Source of the DNA: CAZJOD01 sp964547525
Lineage (GTDB): Bacteria; Bacillota; Clostridia; JAAYHZ01
Length of the DNA stretch: 21,708 nucleotides
Direction of reading: 5' to 3'
NCBI GenBank assembly: GCA_964547525.1
Contig: CAZJOD010000050.1
Coordinates: 1-21,708 of the forward strand
The stretch's first letter is position 1. Each line of letters begins with the position of its first letter. A model generated the notes under the pieces. That model ran no database searches, had not been told where the DNA came from, and was given only the letters and a program-made list of their open reading frames with translations. Position numbers and translations under genes: made by a program. Below are positions 1-8,750 of this stretch, piece by piece.

Positions 1-536
1 TTGTATACGCTTTTCATGGCACCGGCTATGATATCGGCGGTGTACCCTAATCCTTTTAAGATGGCAGCCGTTGCCTCCGACCCTAAGTTATATACACTTT
101 TCATGATACCGGTAATGGTATCGGCGGCATATCCTAAAACGTCCAAAATATATGCAGTGGCATCTCCTGTTAATTCATAAATATCCTTCATTAATTGTGC
201 AATCTCTTCCGCTCCATAATTTAAAACATCCAGTATATAAGCCGTGGCTTCACCTGTTAAATTAAAGATATCCTTCATTATTTTTGCTATCTCTTCCGCT
301 CCATAGTTCAAATTATCCAGAATATATGCCGTCGCTTCTCCTGTCAAATTAAAGATGTCTTTCATAGCCTGTGATATAACATCAGCTGCAAATCCTAATA
401 TATCCAATGTTTTTGCCGATTCTTCCTCATCCATGTTACATACTATTCTCACACTTTCAGTAATTTGATTTGCCGAATAATTATAATTTTGAAGAGTTGT
501 CGCCAATTCTATGTCTGATTGTACATACACAACCTG
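1..536 (-). repeat. Tandem 87-bp (29-residue) repeats in the surface protein, at least six copies
   Basis: In the reading frame of the surface protein, units start at 536, 449, 362, 275, 188, 101 and 14, exactly 87 bp apart, and continue past the left edge. The first two units are divergent. The next four follow the pattern K-[DS]-[IV]-[FY]-x-L-x-x-[ED]-A-T-A-x-I-L-x-x-L-x-Y-x-A-[ED]-x-I-x-x-x-M. The hydrophobic spacing suggests two short amphipathic helices per unit. I know similar repeats from Clostridia and Paenibacillus surface proteins but cannot name a defined family. Confidence 0.9.
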
Positions 537-3500
537 AAGTACTCTTGAAACATCAACCACATTGAAATTGTCATTGATTAAAAGTACTAACACATCATCC
601 ATTGTAAGAATAAATTCCGTATTAATAACATTTGTTACATCAACCGATGAAATACCATATAAATGTTGTTGTCGAACGCGTATTTCCGGATTGCTTATAA
701 TATAAAAACCAATGGGAAAATCCTTCATATCTATTTCCGAATCTAAACACATACGAGCAATTAACAGAGGCTGCACTCCTTCAGCCGGAATTCCCTTTAT
801 AAATACTTCAATTTTAATTGATTCTCCTTCACTTATAAAAGCATCCTTCCAGGTTAAACTGTAATTTTTCGTATCTACTTTGAAATCCGACCCGTCCTCA
901 AATATTGCGTTTTTACTTGGATCATCTAATGAAGATACTTTCAGCATTAACACGTCTGCCAAAGAAATATCGTGTTCCAGGTCATCCTTAATTGTAATTT
1001 CAATGGAGTCTTGCAACCCGGTATTTGTTGTATATGTTAACATAACCTTCGTATCTTTGTTTACATTAGATGTAATATATCCGTTTTGGTCTACAACAAA
1101 CATATCCGGTGCCGATGATGTAAAAAAGCCGCATTCCATCAAATTATACTGAGCTGCAGTAGTGGCTTTTAACATATTTACACCATACTCGTCAGTAATT
1201 TTTAGATCAAGCTCCGGTATAGTCTTGGCTTCTTTAGTGAAAAGAACCGTATTATAGTATGGAACCGACATATCGTTAGAAACCGAATAAAAAGCGGACT
1301 CTGAAATAGTTACACTATCACCGAATTTCACACTTTGTACATTACGTTCTTTACTTGATGTTACTTCCATTTCACATAGAAGTTTCGCTTCTTTATCATA
1401 AGCACGAATAATACTTGTCGTTTCAGCGACAGCATACAAACAATAATCATAAGTATCCTTCTTTAATAATTGAAGTACATTCGGGCTATTGATATGACCC
1501 ACCTTAATACCGGGATCAGACGATGTCAATGTAAAAATTTTATCTTGCTTTAAACTAATAACAGTACCGTCGGCCGTCATTCCTACAATAGATATCGGTT
1601 TTGCATACGGACCCGCCGCTTCGACATTTGTAAATCCGGTATTAGCATATAGCTTTGGAAATTCAATAAATAAATAGGTAATTTTATTTGCATTATTGTA
1701 TACATTAAATACGGTCATAGGAATGACAGTTTCTGAATTTTCTTTCAATTTACCTTCTTCTGCTATACCGATAGTAAATTTAACCGTACCTGTTGTAGTT
1801 TCGCCGGCTTTAAAAGTCCAGAATTTATCATTACTATCTATCGATATAAAATCATTATCCTGAATGATTTTAAACGAAGTGGTTTTTAAATCTTTCGTGT
1901 CAAATACACGACCGTATTGATCCAAAACAGTTAAATCGGATATATTTATTACTTGTTGCGCCCCCAATTCAATACCGTTATTGTAAGATACCGATTCTAC
2001 AACCACAGGTTTGGCCTTGGCATTGACATCCAATGTAAAACTATCAATTAAAATCCCTTGCCAGTAGTAGTATATTGTTACCGTTCCCGCTCCGGCCACG
2101 GGTTTTACCGTCAACACACCCTTATTATCAATATAAAAATCATTACCCGATACGATACTATCTTTACTAGAAACAAAGGTTAATCCGTTCACACCTAAGA
2201 TAACCCCGTTTTTATCTTTTTCCAATTCGTTACCGAATTGATCTTTAGCAATATAGTTAATTTCTGTGGATTCTCCCGATACGACCAAATCAGCCGTATC
2301 ACCTATTATTATTGTATTAGTGGAAGCCGGAGCGTATACCGTAACAGAAATGCTTGATATCGAACCTGTGCCATTGACCAAGGCGGATAAAGTAACGGTA
2401 CCTTTTGTAACTCCCGCGTCAAAACTCAATACTCCTTTAGAAGTAAAATTCAAGGTACTTGTATCTACAATGGAAGAATTTGATGATACAAAGGTTATTC
2501 CTTCTTTACTTTTTAATTGCATTATATTACCGTACTGGTCATATGCTATGTAATCTATAATAACGTCCAAATCTCCGGTTTCCACTCTATCTTTATCCTT
2601 TGACACTTGATAACCGATAAAGTCAAATTTACTAACAACAGATTCTTCCACTACCGACAAATCAAATCGCCCAACAACTGTCGATGCATTATGCATTACC
2701 GTAAACGTTACAATATCATTTTCTTTGCATCCCGCAGTATTAATAGCAAAAAAATCAGGATATACAAATAATGTTCCACCTGTCGTTTTGTTAAAAGCAG
2801 TGATGGTAAAGTCACTTCTTTCGGAAACCTTCATCTCTTTTCCATATTGATTATATAATTTTACATTGAAGGATGCATTGGCGTCTTTTAATATGGCGGT
2901 ATTAGTAATTATAGCCTTCATTGCCACTTCTGTAACTATTGGTACGTCAACAGGAGCCAAGTCACCCACAAAAACTTGATATATACCGGACGAGAATGGT
3001 ATATAACGAGAAATGATTAACTGAGTTCTTTTTTCATTCCAGGTTTTAGTGGTGTATATAGTAGCAAGCCCGTTCTTTAAAGTAACCTCGGTACCTTCTT
3101 CTACCTGTTTATTAAAAGTTACGGTGATTTCATTTACATTAGTTGCTTTTGCACTGATAATAGCCAATTTGGAAATCAACCCGACAGTATCTGCGTCAAT
3201 AGCATCGATAACACCTTCGGCTATGAGAAATTCTATTAAAGTACCGGTCTTATCTTTTTTCATTAATTGTAAGGCTTCAATGATAGCCGTTGCAGTATCC
3301 GCATTAGTCAACACTTGTGAACCGTTGCTAAAAGCGGTTAAACCCACAGTATCATTGGCGAAAACCATCACTTCTTCCCAGATGTAATCGACATCCTGTT
3401 CATAACCTAAAATTGTCATTAAAACCTTATATAGCTCCGCTACTGTCATAATTTTATCAGGATTGAACGATCCGTCTTCGTACCCACCAAATCCGTATTG

Positions 3501-3821
3501 TGGATTCGCCTTTAAGTACGCTAATATTGGTGCGAACTGTTCATATCCGATTACATCGGTAAAATTTGATGATCCTATAAAATTTTTCGCTTCATCTTCT
3601 TTACCAAGCAATCGTAAAAGAATAATAGCACCTTGTAATCTGCTTGTATTATCCTTTAAATATTCTTCGTCAACACCGTTACCGACACCAACCATTACAT
3701 TGAGATATTCACATTTTTCACCACTATTAAAAAATGATAAAGTGGTCATGGCAGACATCGTCGGTGTGAAAAAGATTAATAATGATAAAATTACCGCAAG
3801 CTTTTTCTTAAAACCTTTCAT
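1..3821 (-). CDS. Large SLH-domain surface protein with Ig-like domains and C-terminal 29-residue repeats (3' end missing)
   Basis: The frame is open from the ATG at 3821 to the left edge, at least 1273 codons, so the C-terminus lies outside the window. AGGAGG at 3832-3837 sets the start. Residues 1-28 are a signal peptide (lysines, then a hydrophobic run ending near TPTMSA). Residues about 30-215 look like S-layer homology repeats (YLNVMVGVGNG, RLQGAIILLRLLG, FTDVIGYEQFAPILAYLKA, GYEDGSFNPDK), which in this family anchor proteins to cell-wall polymers. Residues about 235-1090 are beta-rich Ig-like modules with recurring DQYG or similar motifs near residues 326, 428, 530, 636 and 876. From residue 1096 a 29-residue repeat begins. 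It is probably an S-layer or cell-surface structural protein, exported by Sec. The gene has its own promoter. The family is secure; the exact function is not. Confidence 0.9.
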   Translation of the reverse strand, partial: MKGFKKKLAVILSLLIFFTPTMSAMTTLSFFNSGEKCEYLNVMVGVGNGVDEEYLKDNTSRLQGAIILLRLLGKEDEAKNFIGSSNFTDVIGYEQFAPILAYLKANPQYGFGGYEDGSFNPDKIMTVAELYKVLMTILGYEQDVDYIWEEVMVFANDTVGLTAFSNGSQVLTNADTATAIIEALQLMKKDKTGTLIEFLIAEGVIDAIDADTVGLISKLAIISAKATNVNEITVTFNKQVEEGTEVTLKNGLATIYTTKTWNEKRTQLIISRYIPFSSGIYQVFVGDLAPVDVPIVTEVAMKAIITNTAILKDANASFNVKLYNQYGKEMKVSERSDFTITAFNKTTGGTLFVYPDFFAINTAGCKENDIVTFTVMHNASTVVGRFDLSVVEESVVSKFDFIGYQVSKDKDRVETGDLDVIIDYIAYDQYGNIMQLKSKEGITFVSSNSSIVDTSTLNFTSKGVLSFDAGVTKGTVTLSALVNGTGSISSISVTVYAPASTNTIIIGDTADLVVSGESTEINYIAKDQFGNELEKDKNGVILGVNGLTFVSSKDSIVSGNDFYIDNKGVLTVKPVAGAGTVTIYYYWQGILIDSFTLDVNAKAKPVVVESVSYNNGIELGAQQVINISDLTVLDQYGRVFDTKDLKTTSFKIIQDNDFISIDSNDKFWTFKAGETTTGTVKFTIGIAEEGKLKENSETVIPMTVFNVYNNANKITYLFIEFPKLYANTGFTNVEAAGPYAKPISIVGMTADGTVISLKQDKIFTLTSSDPGIKVGHINSPNVLQLLKKDTYDYCLYAVAETTSIIRAYDKEAKLLCEMEVTSSKERNVQSVKFGDSVTISESAFYSVSNDMSVPYYNTVLFTKEAKTIPELDLKITDEYGVNMLKATTAAQYNLMECGFFTSSAPDMFVVDQNGYITSNVNKDTKVMLTYTTNTGLQDSIEITIKDDLEHDISLADVLMLKVSSLDDPSKNAIFEDGSDFKVDTKNYSLTWKDAFISEGESIKIEVFIKGIPAEGVQPLLIARMCLDSEIDMKDFPIGFYIISNPEIRVRQQHLYGISSVDVTNVINTEFILTMDDVLVLLINDNFNVVDVSRVLQVVYVQSDIELATTLQNYNYSANQITESVRIVCNMDEEESAKTLDILGFAADVISQAMKDIFNLTGEATAYILDNLNYGAEEIAKIMKDIFNLTGEATAYILDVLNYGAEEIAQLMKDIYELTGDATAYILDVLGYAADTITGIMKSVYNLGSEATAAILKGLGYTADIIAGAMKSVY

Positions 3822-3844
3822 TTTCTACATTCCTCCTATCTATG

Positions 3845-3956
3845 TTAATGTATCGTGGGTTAGAATCGAATAGAAAGAGACATTCGAGTTAAATCGAGTA
3901 TATGTTTCTACATGCGGGTCATATGAGAATTTAAGTAATTACCCCACATACATTAA
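3845..3956 (-). promoter_or_regulatory. Structured 5' leader of the SLH gene
   Basis: The leader RNA reads from about 3970 to 3822. TTAATGTATGTGGG (3956 to 3943) can pair with CCCACGATACATTAA (3859 to 3845): 14 base pairs with one bulged base, enclosing about 83 nt. The 3' arm ends 7 nt before the AGGAGG. An inner hairpin TCGAAT/ATTCGA fits in the loop, and ATGTGGG can pair instead with CCCGCAT around 3914-3920. It may stabilise the mRNA or control translation. I recognise no known riboswitch class in it. Confidence 0.55.
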
Positions 3957-3975
3957 TCTACTTCCCTTACCAATA

Positions 3976-4004
3976 AATATATCTCTTCCATTTTATACCG
4001 TCAA
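3976..4004 (-). promoter_or_regulatory. Sigma-A-type promoter of the SLH surface protein gene
   Basis: On the minus strand, TTGACG (4004 to 3999), a 17-bp spacer and TATATT (3981 to 3976). Transcription would start near 3970, giving a leader of about 150 nt before the ATG at 3821. Confidence 0.75.
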
Positions 4005-4227
4005 TGGAAGTAGAGAAAGATTTATAACTATTAAATATTTTTGTAGGATATGGAAATATAGTTCATATACATTTGTTAATTTGTGGTATATAAATTAATC
4101 CGCAAAGATGCGGCTTGAAAAAGGTTTAGGGAAAAGGTTTGGGGGACACTTTTCAATTTTTCAAAAGGGTCAAAGATCGTTTCTTAACTTTTCAAATATT
4201 AATTCAGATTGCGATTGGTAATTTTAG
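4005..4227. other. Gene-free stretch between kinase stop and SLH promoter: small hairpin and 13-bp direct repeats
   Basis: No coding potential is seen. It holds a 5-bp hairpin CCGCA/TGCGG (4100-4113) and a tandem direct repeat AAAAGGTTTAGGG / AAAAGGTTTGGGG (4119-4131, 4132-4144; one mismatch). Neither has a U-tract on the minus strand, so no clear terminator follows the kinase gene. Readthrough from the two-component operon into the surface protein gene is therefore possible. Confidence 0.4.
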
Positions 4228-5586
4228 TTATTTTTTTGACCTGATGTTAATATAAAAAGATACACCGTCGTCTTCATTCACGACACTTATATCAGAATTA
4301 TGTAAAGACAAAATACCATGTATAACGGTAAGTCCCAGACCGAATTTCCCTTTATGCCCTTTGTTAAATTTCCTGAATAAATTATTTAAGGTCTCCTGTT
4401 CAATGGAAGGTCCGTCATTTTTGACATGTAATAAAACACATTCTTGTCTTTTGTTACTCAAATTAATAATTATCTTACTTTTTGCATACCGTATTTGATT
4501 ATCAAACAAGTTTTCCAGTAGAACAGTCCATAATTCCGGATCTCCTGTAATTTTTAACGATTCAATATTTATTATCCAATCCAAATCTTTTCTAACCCAA
4601 TAAAAGCGATTGTATACTTCATATATCAGTTCTGCCGGATCAAATTCTTTATACATAATCGTGCGATTTTTAAAATAATCCAGTTTGGTTAAATACAGTA
4701 TATTACGAATACGTTTTTCAAGTTGTCGAATTTCTTCATCTATTATCTGTAAGGAATCATTTAAGTTACCTTTCGGATACACACCATCATGAATCGATTG
4801 TATATAGCTTCTTAGCACCATAACCGGTGTTTTTAATTCATGCGAAATGTTTTGTAAAAAAGTTCGCTGACCTTCATCATGTTGTATAAGCTGTATGCGT
4901 AATTGTTCAATAGATTGTCCTAATTTGCCTATTTCATCTTTTCGATTTAAACGGATCGATTCGTTCCATTGTTGCAACGTAAGCGTACGAACACGCTTTT
5001 CTAACATTTTAAGAGGGTTTGACAAGTATTTTGCCAAACATAACGAGGGGACCCAGCTGAACACGAAAACAATACCCATTATCATTAAAAGCCTGCTAAA
5101 AAGAGTTTGAACCAGATCGTTGCGATATGTATCCCATAAATACGAAACAATATAAACATCATTACCTAAAATTTTAGATTTACTAATGACATAAAATATC
5201 TTTCTATCGTCTATGCGGTTACTGTATCTTTGACTGTCCGCCACTTGATTTTTCGCCTGCGTTGTCACATCCAGTTTAAAATCATAATGAAACGAAGAAG
5301 GTAAAAAAATTGTTGTTTCGTTGTTAAAAATAAAAAAATGACCTACGGTTCTAAAATCTTGCGATGCTTTTCTATCATCAAACATACCTTCTACAGTATC
5401 ATTGTTATAATCTCGGCTATAGCGGCTAAACAGCAAATCCTGAGCACTTTCTATTACAGTATATACTTCTTTAGTAAAAAAGTCCCGTAAAATCAATGGA
5501 AACAAAATACTTAGAACAATAGTTATTCCAAGTGTAATGCTTGTAAAAACCAACCATATTTGAAGTGTTAAAGGCAGGTTCTTCAT
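4228..5586 (-). CDS. Sensor histidine kinase of a two-component system
   Basis: This 452-residue membrane kinase has a first membrane helix at about 9-33, an extracytoplasmic sensor region at about 34-163, a second helix at about 165-186, and a HAMP linker to about 240. A HisKA dimerisation domain follows, with FLQNISHELKTP placing the phospho-accepting His at 249, then an HATPase domain: N-box ENLFDNQIRYA (358-368), NDGPSI (390-395) and GLGL (416-419). All catalytic motifs are present, so it should be active. The sensor region matches no domain I know. Its ATG overlaps the regulator's TGA by 4 nt, so the two are translationally coupled. It probably phosphorylates that regulator. The divergent ABC/PASTA operon is the likely target or signalling partner, by inference. 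Confidence 0.93.
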   Translation of the reverse strand: MKNLPLTLQIWLVFTSITLGITIVLSILFPLILRDFFTKEVYTVIESAQDLLFSRYSRDYNNDTVEGMFDDRKASQDFRTVGHFFIFNNETTIFLPSSFHYDFKLDVTTQAKNQVADSQRYSNRIDDRKIFYVISKSKILGNDVYIVSYLWDTYRNDLVQTLFSRLLMIMGIVFVFSWVPSLCLAKYLSNPLKMLEKRVRTLTLQQWNESIRLNRKDEIGKLGQSIEQLRIQLIQHDEGQRTFLQNISHELKTPVMVLRSYIQSIHDGVYPKGNLNDSLQIIDEEIRQLEKRIRNILYLTKLDYFKNRTIMYKEFDPAELIYEVYNRFYWVRKDLDWIINIESLKITGDPELWTVLLENLFDNQIRYAKSKIIINLSNKRQECVLLHVKNDGPSIEQETLNNLFRKFNKGHKGKFGLGLTVIHGILSLHNSDISVVNEDDGVSFYINIRSKK

Positions 5587-6260
5587 AAAACCCCCATTCT
5601 GTAGCCGTAACCGTAAATAGTTTCTAAACGTAAATCCGGCATCTTTTTACGTAATCTTCTTACTAAATCGTCAACAACCCGATCAGTACCAAAATATCCG
5701 CCACCCCACACATGATTTAAGATTTGATCTCTCGAAAGGGCTTGCCTTTGATTCTTCATAAACAATAGTAACAAATCAAATTCTTTTGAAGTAAGATCAA
5801 TTATTTCGGTACCCGCCGTAACTCTTCGATTTGTTATGTCTATGTTGTATAAATTTTCGGTATTATGTAATGTCATACATTGTCTTGACGTTTCTTTATA
5901 TATTCGATCCAACAGTTTACCCGCTCTAATAACTAATTCTCTTGGCAAAAAAGGTTTAGTCAGGTAATCGTCACTACCCATATCCAGTCCTACAACCCTG
6001 TCAATTCCGGCATCTCTGGCCGATATGAAAATAACCGGAACGTCCGGTGATACATTTTTTATTTCTTTGATCAATTGAAAACCGTCTATATCCGGAAGCA
6101 TAATATCTAAAATCCATAGATGCGGTATATTGTCAATGTTTTTCCTGGCGGATTCTCCGTTAAAAAACGAGGTTACTTGCCAGCCCTCTTTTTGTAGATA
6201 AGCATTTAATATTGTATTAAGGTTATTATCATCTTCAACCAAATAAATGCGAAAACACAT
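5583..6260 (-). CDS. OmpR/PhoB-type response regulator
   Basis: This is a 225-residue regulator. The receiver domain (1-120) has the acidic pocket E9-D10-D11, the phospho-acceptor D52 in WILDIMLPDIDG, and K102 in LTKPF. The C-terminal winged helix (about 130-225) has the usual LTSKEFDLL and TIYGYGYRM motifs. I start it at the ATG at 6260, behind AAGGGGTGG. An upstream in-frame GTG at 6293 would add 11 residues but has no binding site and no receiver homology. It is first in the operon, overlapping the kinase by 4 nt. It is divergent from the ABC/PASTA operon, whose promoter region lies in the shared intergenic space, so it is the natural candidate regulator of both (inference). Confidence 0.93.
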   Translation of the reverse strand: MCFRIYLVEDDNNLNTILNAYLQKEGWQVTSFFNGESARKNIDNIPHLWILDIMLPDIDGFQLIKEIKNVSPDVPVIFISARDAGIDRVVGLDMGSDDYLTKPFLPRELVIRAGKLLDRIYKETSRQCMTLHNTENLYNIDITNRRVTAGTEIIDLTSKEFDLLLLFMKNQRQALSRDQILNHVWGGGYFGTDRVVDDLVRRLRKKMPDLRLETIYGYGYRMGVL

Positions 6261-6381
6261 ATTTCCACCCCTTTTTAATAAGGTACTTAACACTACCTAT
6301 AACACGGAAGATAAACCGATAAGTATTTATCCTTTTAATTGATGTTTTTCATCAAGACAAATCTGTATGTTTACTAAATTA

Positions 6382-6390
6382 ATTATAGCA
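6382..6390 (-). promoter_or_regulatory. Extended -10 promoter for the two-component operon
   Basis: On the minus strand, TGCTATAAT (6390 to 6382) is a consensus -10 with a TGN extension. There is no good -35 box at 17 bp, which fits an activated or extended -10 promoter. The leader would be about 115 nt. Confidence 0.5.
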
Positions 6391-6436
6391 GTATTTTTAT
6401 GGTTTACTTTGTTTTAGGACGATTATTAATACATTT

Positions 6437-6493
6437 TTTACAATTACAACTTTATGTATTTTCACAATTTAACATAATTATTTTACATTTACA
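6437..6493 (+). promoter_or_regulatory. Possible response-regulator direct repeats upstream of the ABC/PASTA operon
   Basis: Three similar A/T-rich elements occur: TTTACAATTACA (from 6437), TTTTCACAATTT (from 6459) and TTTTACATTTACA (from 6481). They are spaced about 21-24 bp, roughly two helical turns. OmpR-type regulators usually bind direct repeats next to the -35, as here. In DNA this AT-rich, chance similarity cannot be excluded. Confidence 0.3.
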
Positions 6494-6516
6494 CCATAAT
6501 CGTGTTTTATGATAAT
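6488..6516 (+). promoter_or_regulatory. Promoter of the ABC/PASTA operon
   Basis: TTTACA (6488-6493), a 17-bp spacer and GATAAT (6511-6516), followed by GAGGTG and the ATG at 6545. A second TATAAT at 6521 lies too close to the ribosome binding site to be the -10. Confidence 0.5.
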
Positions 6517-6544
6517 TTCTTATAATATATTGAGGTGATTAATT

Positions 6545-7987
6545 ATGCGAGTAATTTTACATGGAATAAAAAGTCTTTTAAGGAGACCGGCTAAAACCGT
6601 TATGCTGTTTCTAATTCTTTTCGTGGTTTTTAATTTGATTTTTACAGGTTTTATTATCGAAAATAGCATTATGCAATCTAAAGAGTTCATTAGAATGCAG
6701 ATTGGCAGTGCAGTAGAATACAGAATCAATAATGATTCGTTAATGAGTTATGTCGGTTCAGGCATACAAGGAGACCGTAACCGGACAATGTCGCTACCTT
6801 CTCTTTCTTTGCAGGTTGCGGAAAAAATTTCAATGCATTCATTTGTAAATAATTACTATGTATCTGAATCGGCCGATGCGAATTCATCAAACATGTCACC
6901 TGCACAAACACAACAAACATCAGGAGGATTTCGTATGTCTTTCAGTGATTTTACACTGATAGGTACAAACAATCCCGAACCGTTGGATTTTGCATTAGGA
7001 AATGTATCATTATCAAACGGTTCCTTACTGTCTGCAGAGAACATATCAAGAGCCGATAAAGTGATTATGATTTCAGATGCCGTAGCTTCTAATAATGATC
7101 TACGTGTCGGTGATATCGTTAAATTATCCTATGCATCCTCCTTTCAGATGCCGGGTTCAAGAAGTGCGACACCAAATATTAAAGAATACGATTTTGAAAT
7201 TATCGGTATTTATAAAACAAACGATAATGATTTTAATATAAACTCTATTTTCATATCTAATGATGTTATATATGAGATAACCGGCAGATCCTCTTCTGAC
7301 AATACCAATGCAACTGTGGTATTTTTAATAGATCATCCCGATCATGTATTAAAATTTATCGAGGAGTCTACCCCCCATCTTACATCCGAATTTCATATAT
7401 TATATTCAAACGATAGGGAGTATGACAATTTGACCAGGCCTTTAAACCTTTTGTCGGTTATTACATCCATTCTTATATATGTAGTTTTCATAGCAGGAGC
7501 AGCGATAATTTTAGCAATAGTTACAATATTTATAAGAGACAGAAAGTTTGAGATCGGGTTGCTGCTTGCAAGCGGTGAAAGTCGTATTAAGATCACTTCA
7601 CAATTTATATTTGAGGTATCGGTTATTGCAGTTGTCACTTTCTTTATTTCAGTAGGTTCAGCCAATATAATATCCGGATATGTGGGTAGTTGGATTGTAG
7701 AGAATCAATTGCTTGCCGAAGACAGTATCGTTAACCCTCAAGCCGGAGAAAATGTACAAACCGGTATTATAGGTAATATGGGTATGCGAATAGGCGGTAC
7801 ATATACAACAAACATATACGGTGAAGTAAATATGCAAAATGTCGCTAACGAGTTTGACACCGCGGTTAATTCGAATGTGGTTATACAGTTGTTATTAGTT
7901 AGTATTATACTGGTTTTCATAGGTTCGACCGTTCCACTTGTAGTTATTATGCGGTATAAACCCAAAAGAATATTGCAAGATTATTAA
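6545..7987 (+). CDS. FtsX/MacB-type ABC transporter permease
   Basis: This 480-residue permease has the MacB/FtsX topology. One N-terminal helix (about 17-38) follows a basic start, then comes a large extracytoplasmic domain (about 39-303). Three helices follow at about 305-330, 355-380 and 444-468. The loop after helix 2, RDRKFEIGLLLASG (331-344), is the coupling segment that contacts the ATPase. The last outer loop (about 381-443) is long and rich in Gly, Asn and Met. With four helices it is not a ten-helix BceB-type permease. Such permeases usually do mechanotransmission or lipid/peptide handling rather than bulk transport. GAGGTG 5' of the ATG sets the start. The ATPase follows after 14 bp. 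Only one permease is present, so it probably forms a homodimer. The substrate is unknown. Confidence 0.88.
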   Translation: MRVILHGIKSLLRRPAKTVMLFLILFVVFNLIFTGFIIENSIMQSKEFIRMQIGSAVEYRINNDSLMSYVGSGIQGDRNRTMSLPSLSLQVAEKISMHSFVNNYYVSESADANSSNMSPAQTQQTSGGFRMSFSDFTLIGTNNPEPLDFALGNVSLSNGSLLSAENISRADKVIMISDAVASNNDLRVGDIVKLSYASSFQMPGSRSATPNIKEYDFEIIGIYKTNDNDFNINSIFISNDVIYEITGRSSSDNTNATVVFLIDHPDHVLKFIEESTPHLTSEFHILYSNDREYDNLTRPLNLLSVITSILIYVVFIAGAAIILAIVTIFIRDRKFEIGLLLASGESRIKITSQFIFEVSVIAVVTFFISVGSANIISGYVGSWIVENQLLAEDSIVNPQAGENVQTGIIGNMGMRIGGTYTTNIYGEVNMQNVANEFDTAVNSNVVIQLLLVSIILVFIGSTVPLVVIMRYKPKRILQDY

Positions 7988-8001
7988 GGGAGGATAATTT
8001 G

Positions 8002-8673
8002 ATGAGTGAAGTTATATTGCAGTTGGATAATATAAGTTACGGATACATTGACGGTACTAAAAAGAGAATAATTCTTAACAATCTCAGTTATTCATTTGAA
8101 AAAGGAAAATTTTACACTATACTCGGACCTTCAGGCAGCGGTAAATCTACATTATTAGCAATTGCCGGAGCGTTAGACCATCCTGAAACCGGAGTTATCA
8201 AATACAAAGGGAAGGATATAAAAAAAATAGGTATAAATCTGTTCCGACGAAATAATATAGCAATAATCTTTCAAAAGTATAACTTAATGGATTATTTAAC
8301 CGGTATTGAAAATGTTCAATCGGATTTGTTAATAACAAATAAAAAAATTTCGGATAAAAAGTCAATGGCATATAAAATACTTGAGATCGTAGGTATTGTC
8401 CGCACTAAAGCCGATCGTTTGGTTACAACATTATCCGGAGGAGAACAACAACGTGTAGCTATAGCCAGAGCATTAGCGAAGGATGTTGAACTCATTTTAG
8501 GTGATGAACCTACGGGAGCACTTGATACGGCCACACAATCGGAGATCATAAAATTGTTTAAAACATTAACGAACGAGTATGGTAAAACAATTATACTTGT
8601 TACTCATTCGGATGAAGTGGCAAAACAAAGTGATATAATCCTACATTTACGTGATGGTCAGCTTTTTGCATAA
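8002..8673 (+). CDS. ABC transporter ATP-binding protein (MacB/FtsE-type)
   Basis: This 223-residue cytoplasmic ATPase has all motifs: Walker A GPSGSGKST (42-50), Q-loop Q91, signature LSGGEQQRVAIARAL (144-158), Walker B LILGDEPTGALD (164-175) and switch His202 in LVTHSDE. The DEPTGALD form is usual in MacB/LolD/FtsE-type transporters. I start it at the ATG at 8002, 8 nt behind GGGAGG; an in-frame TTG at 7999 is less well placed. It should energise the preceding permease from inside the membrane. The next gene, for the PASTA protein, starts 77 bp downstream with no strong terminator between them. Confidence 0.93.
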   Translation: MSEVILQLDNISYGYIDGTKKRIILNNLSYSFEKGKFYTILGPSGSGKSTLLAIAGALDHPETGVIKYKGKDIKKIGINLFRRNNIAIIFQKYNLMDYLTGIENVQSDLLITNKKISDKKSMAYKILEIVGIVRTKADRLVTTLSGGEQQRVAIARALAKDVELILGDEPTGALDTATQSEIIKLFKTLTNEYGKTIILVTHSDEVAKQSDIILHLRDGQLFA

Positions 8674-8750
8674 TGCATCTTAAATTAACAACGAGTAGCA
8701 AGATAAGAATAACATTCTTTTATCAACGGTAAGAAAGGATTGAACAACAT

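Noticed and set aside
1..536. 87-bp periodicity as a CRISPR array
   Set aside because: The units are contiguous coding repeats with no unique spacers, and the period keeps the reading frame.
880..3873. Several plus-strand open frames inside 1-3873
   Set aside because: They lie opposite the long, continuous minus-strand surface protein frame, lack ribosome binding sites and have no recognisable domains.
6545..8673. Bce-type antibiotic resistance transporter
   Set aside because: The permease has four membrane helices and 480 residues, not the ten helices and about 650 residues of BceB, and the kinase has a large sensor region rather than the short BceS form.
8702..8724. Hairpin GATAAGAAT/ATTCTTTTATC before the PASTA gene as a terminator
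   Set aside because: AT-only stem with a 2-nt bulge and no U-tract after it.
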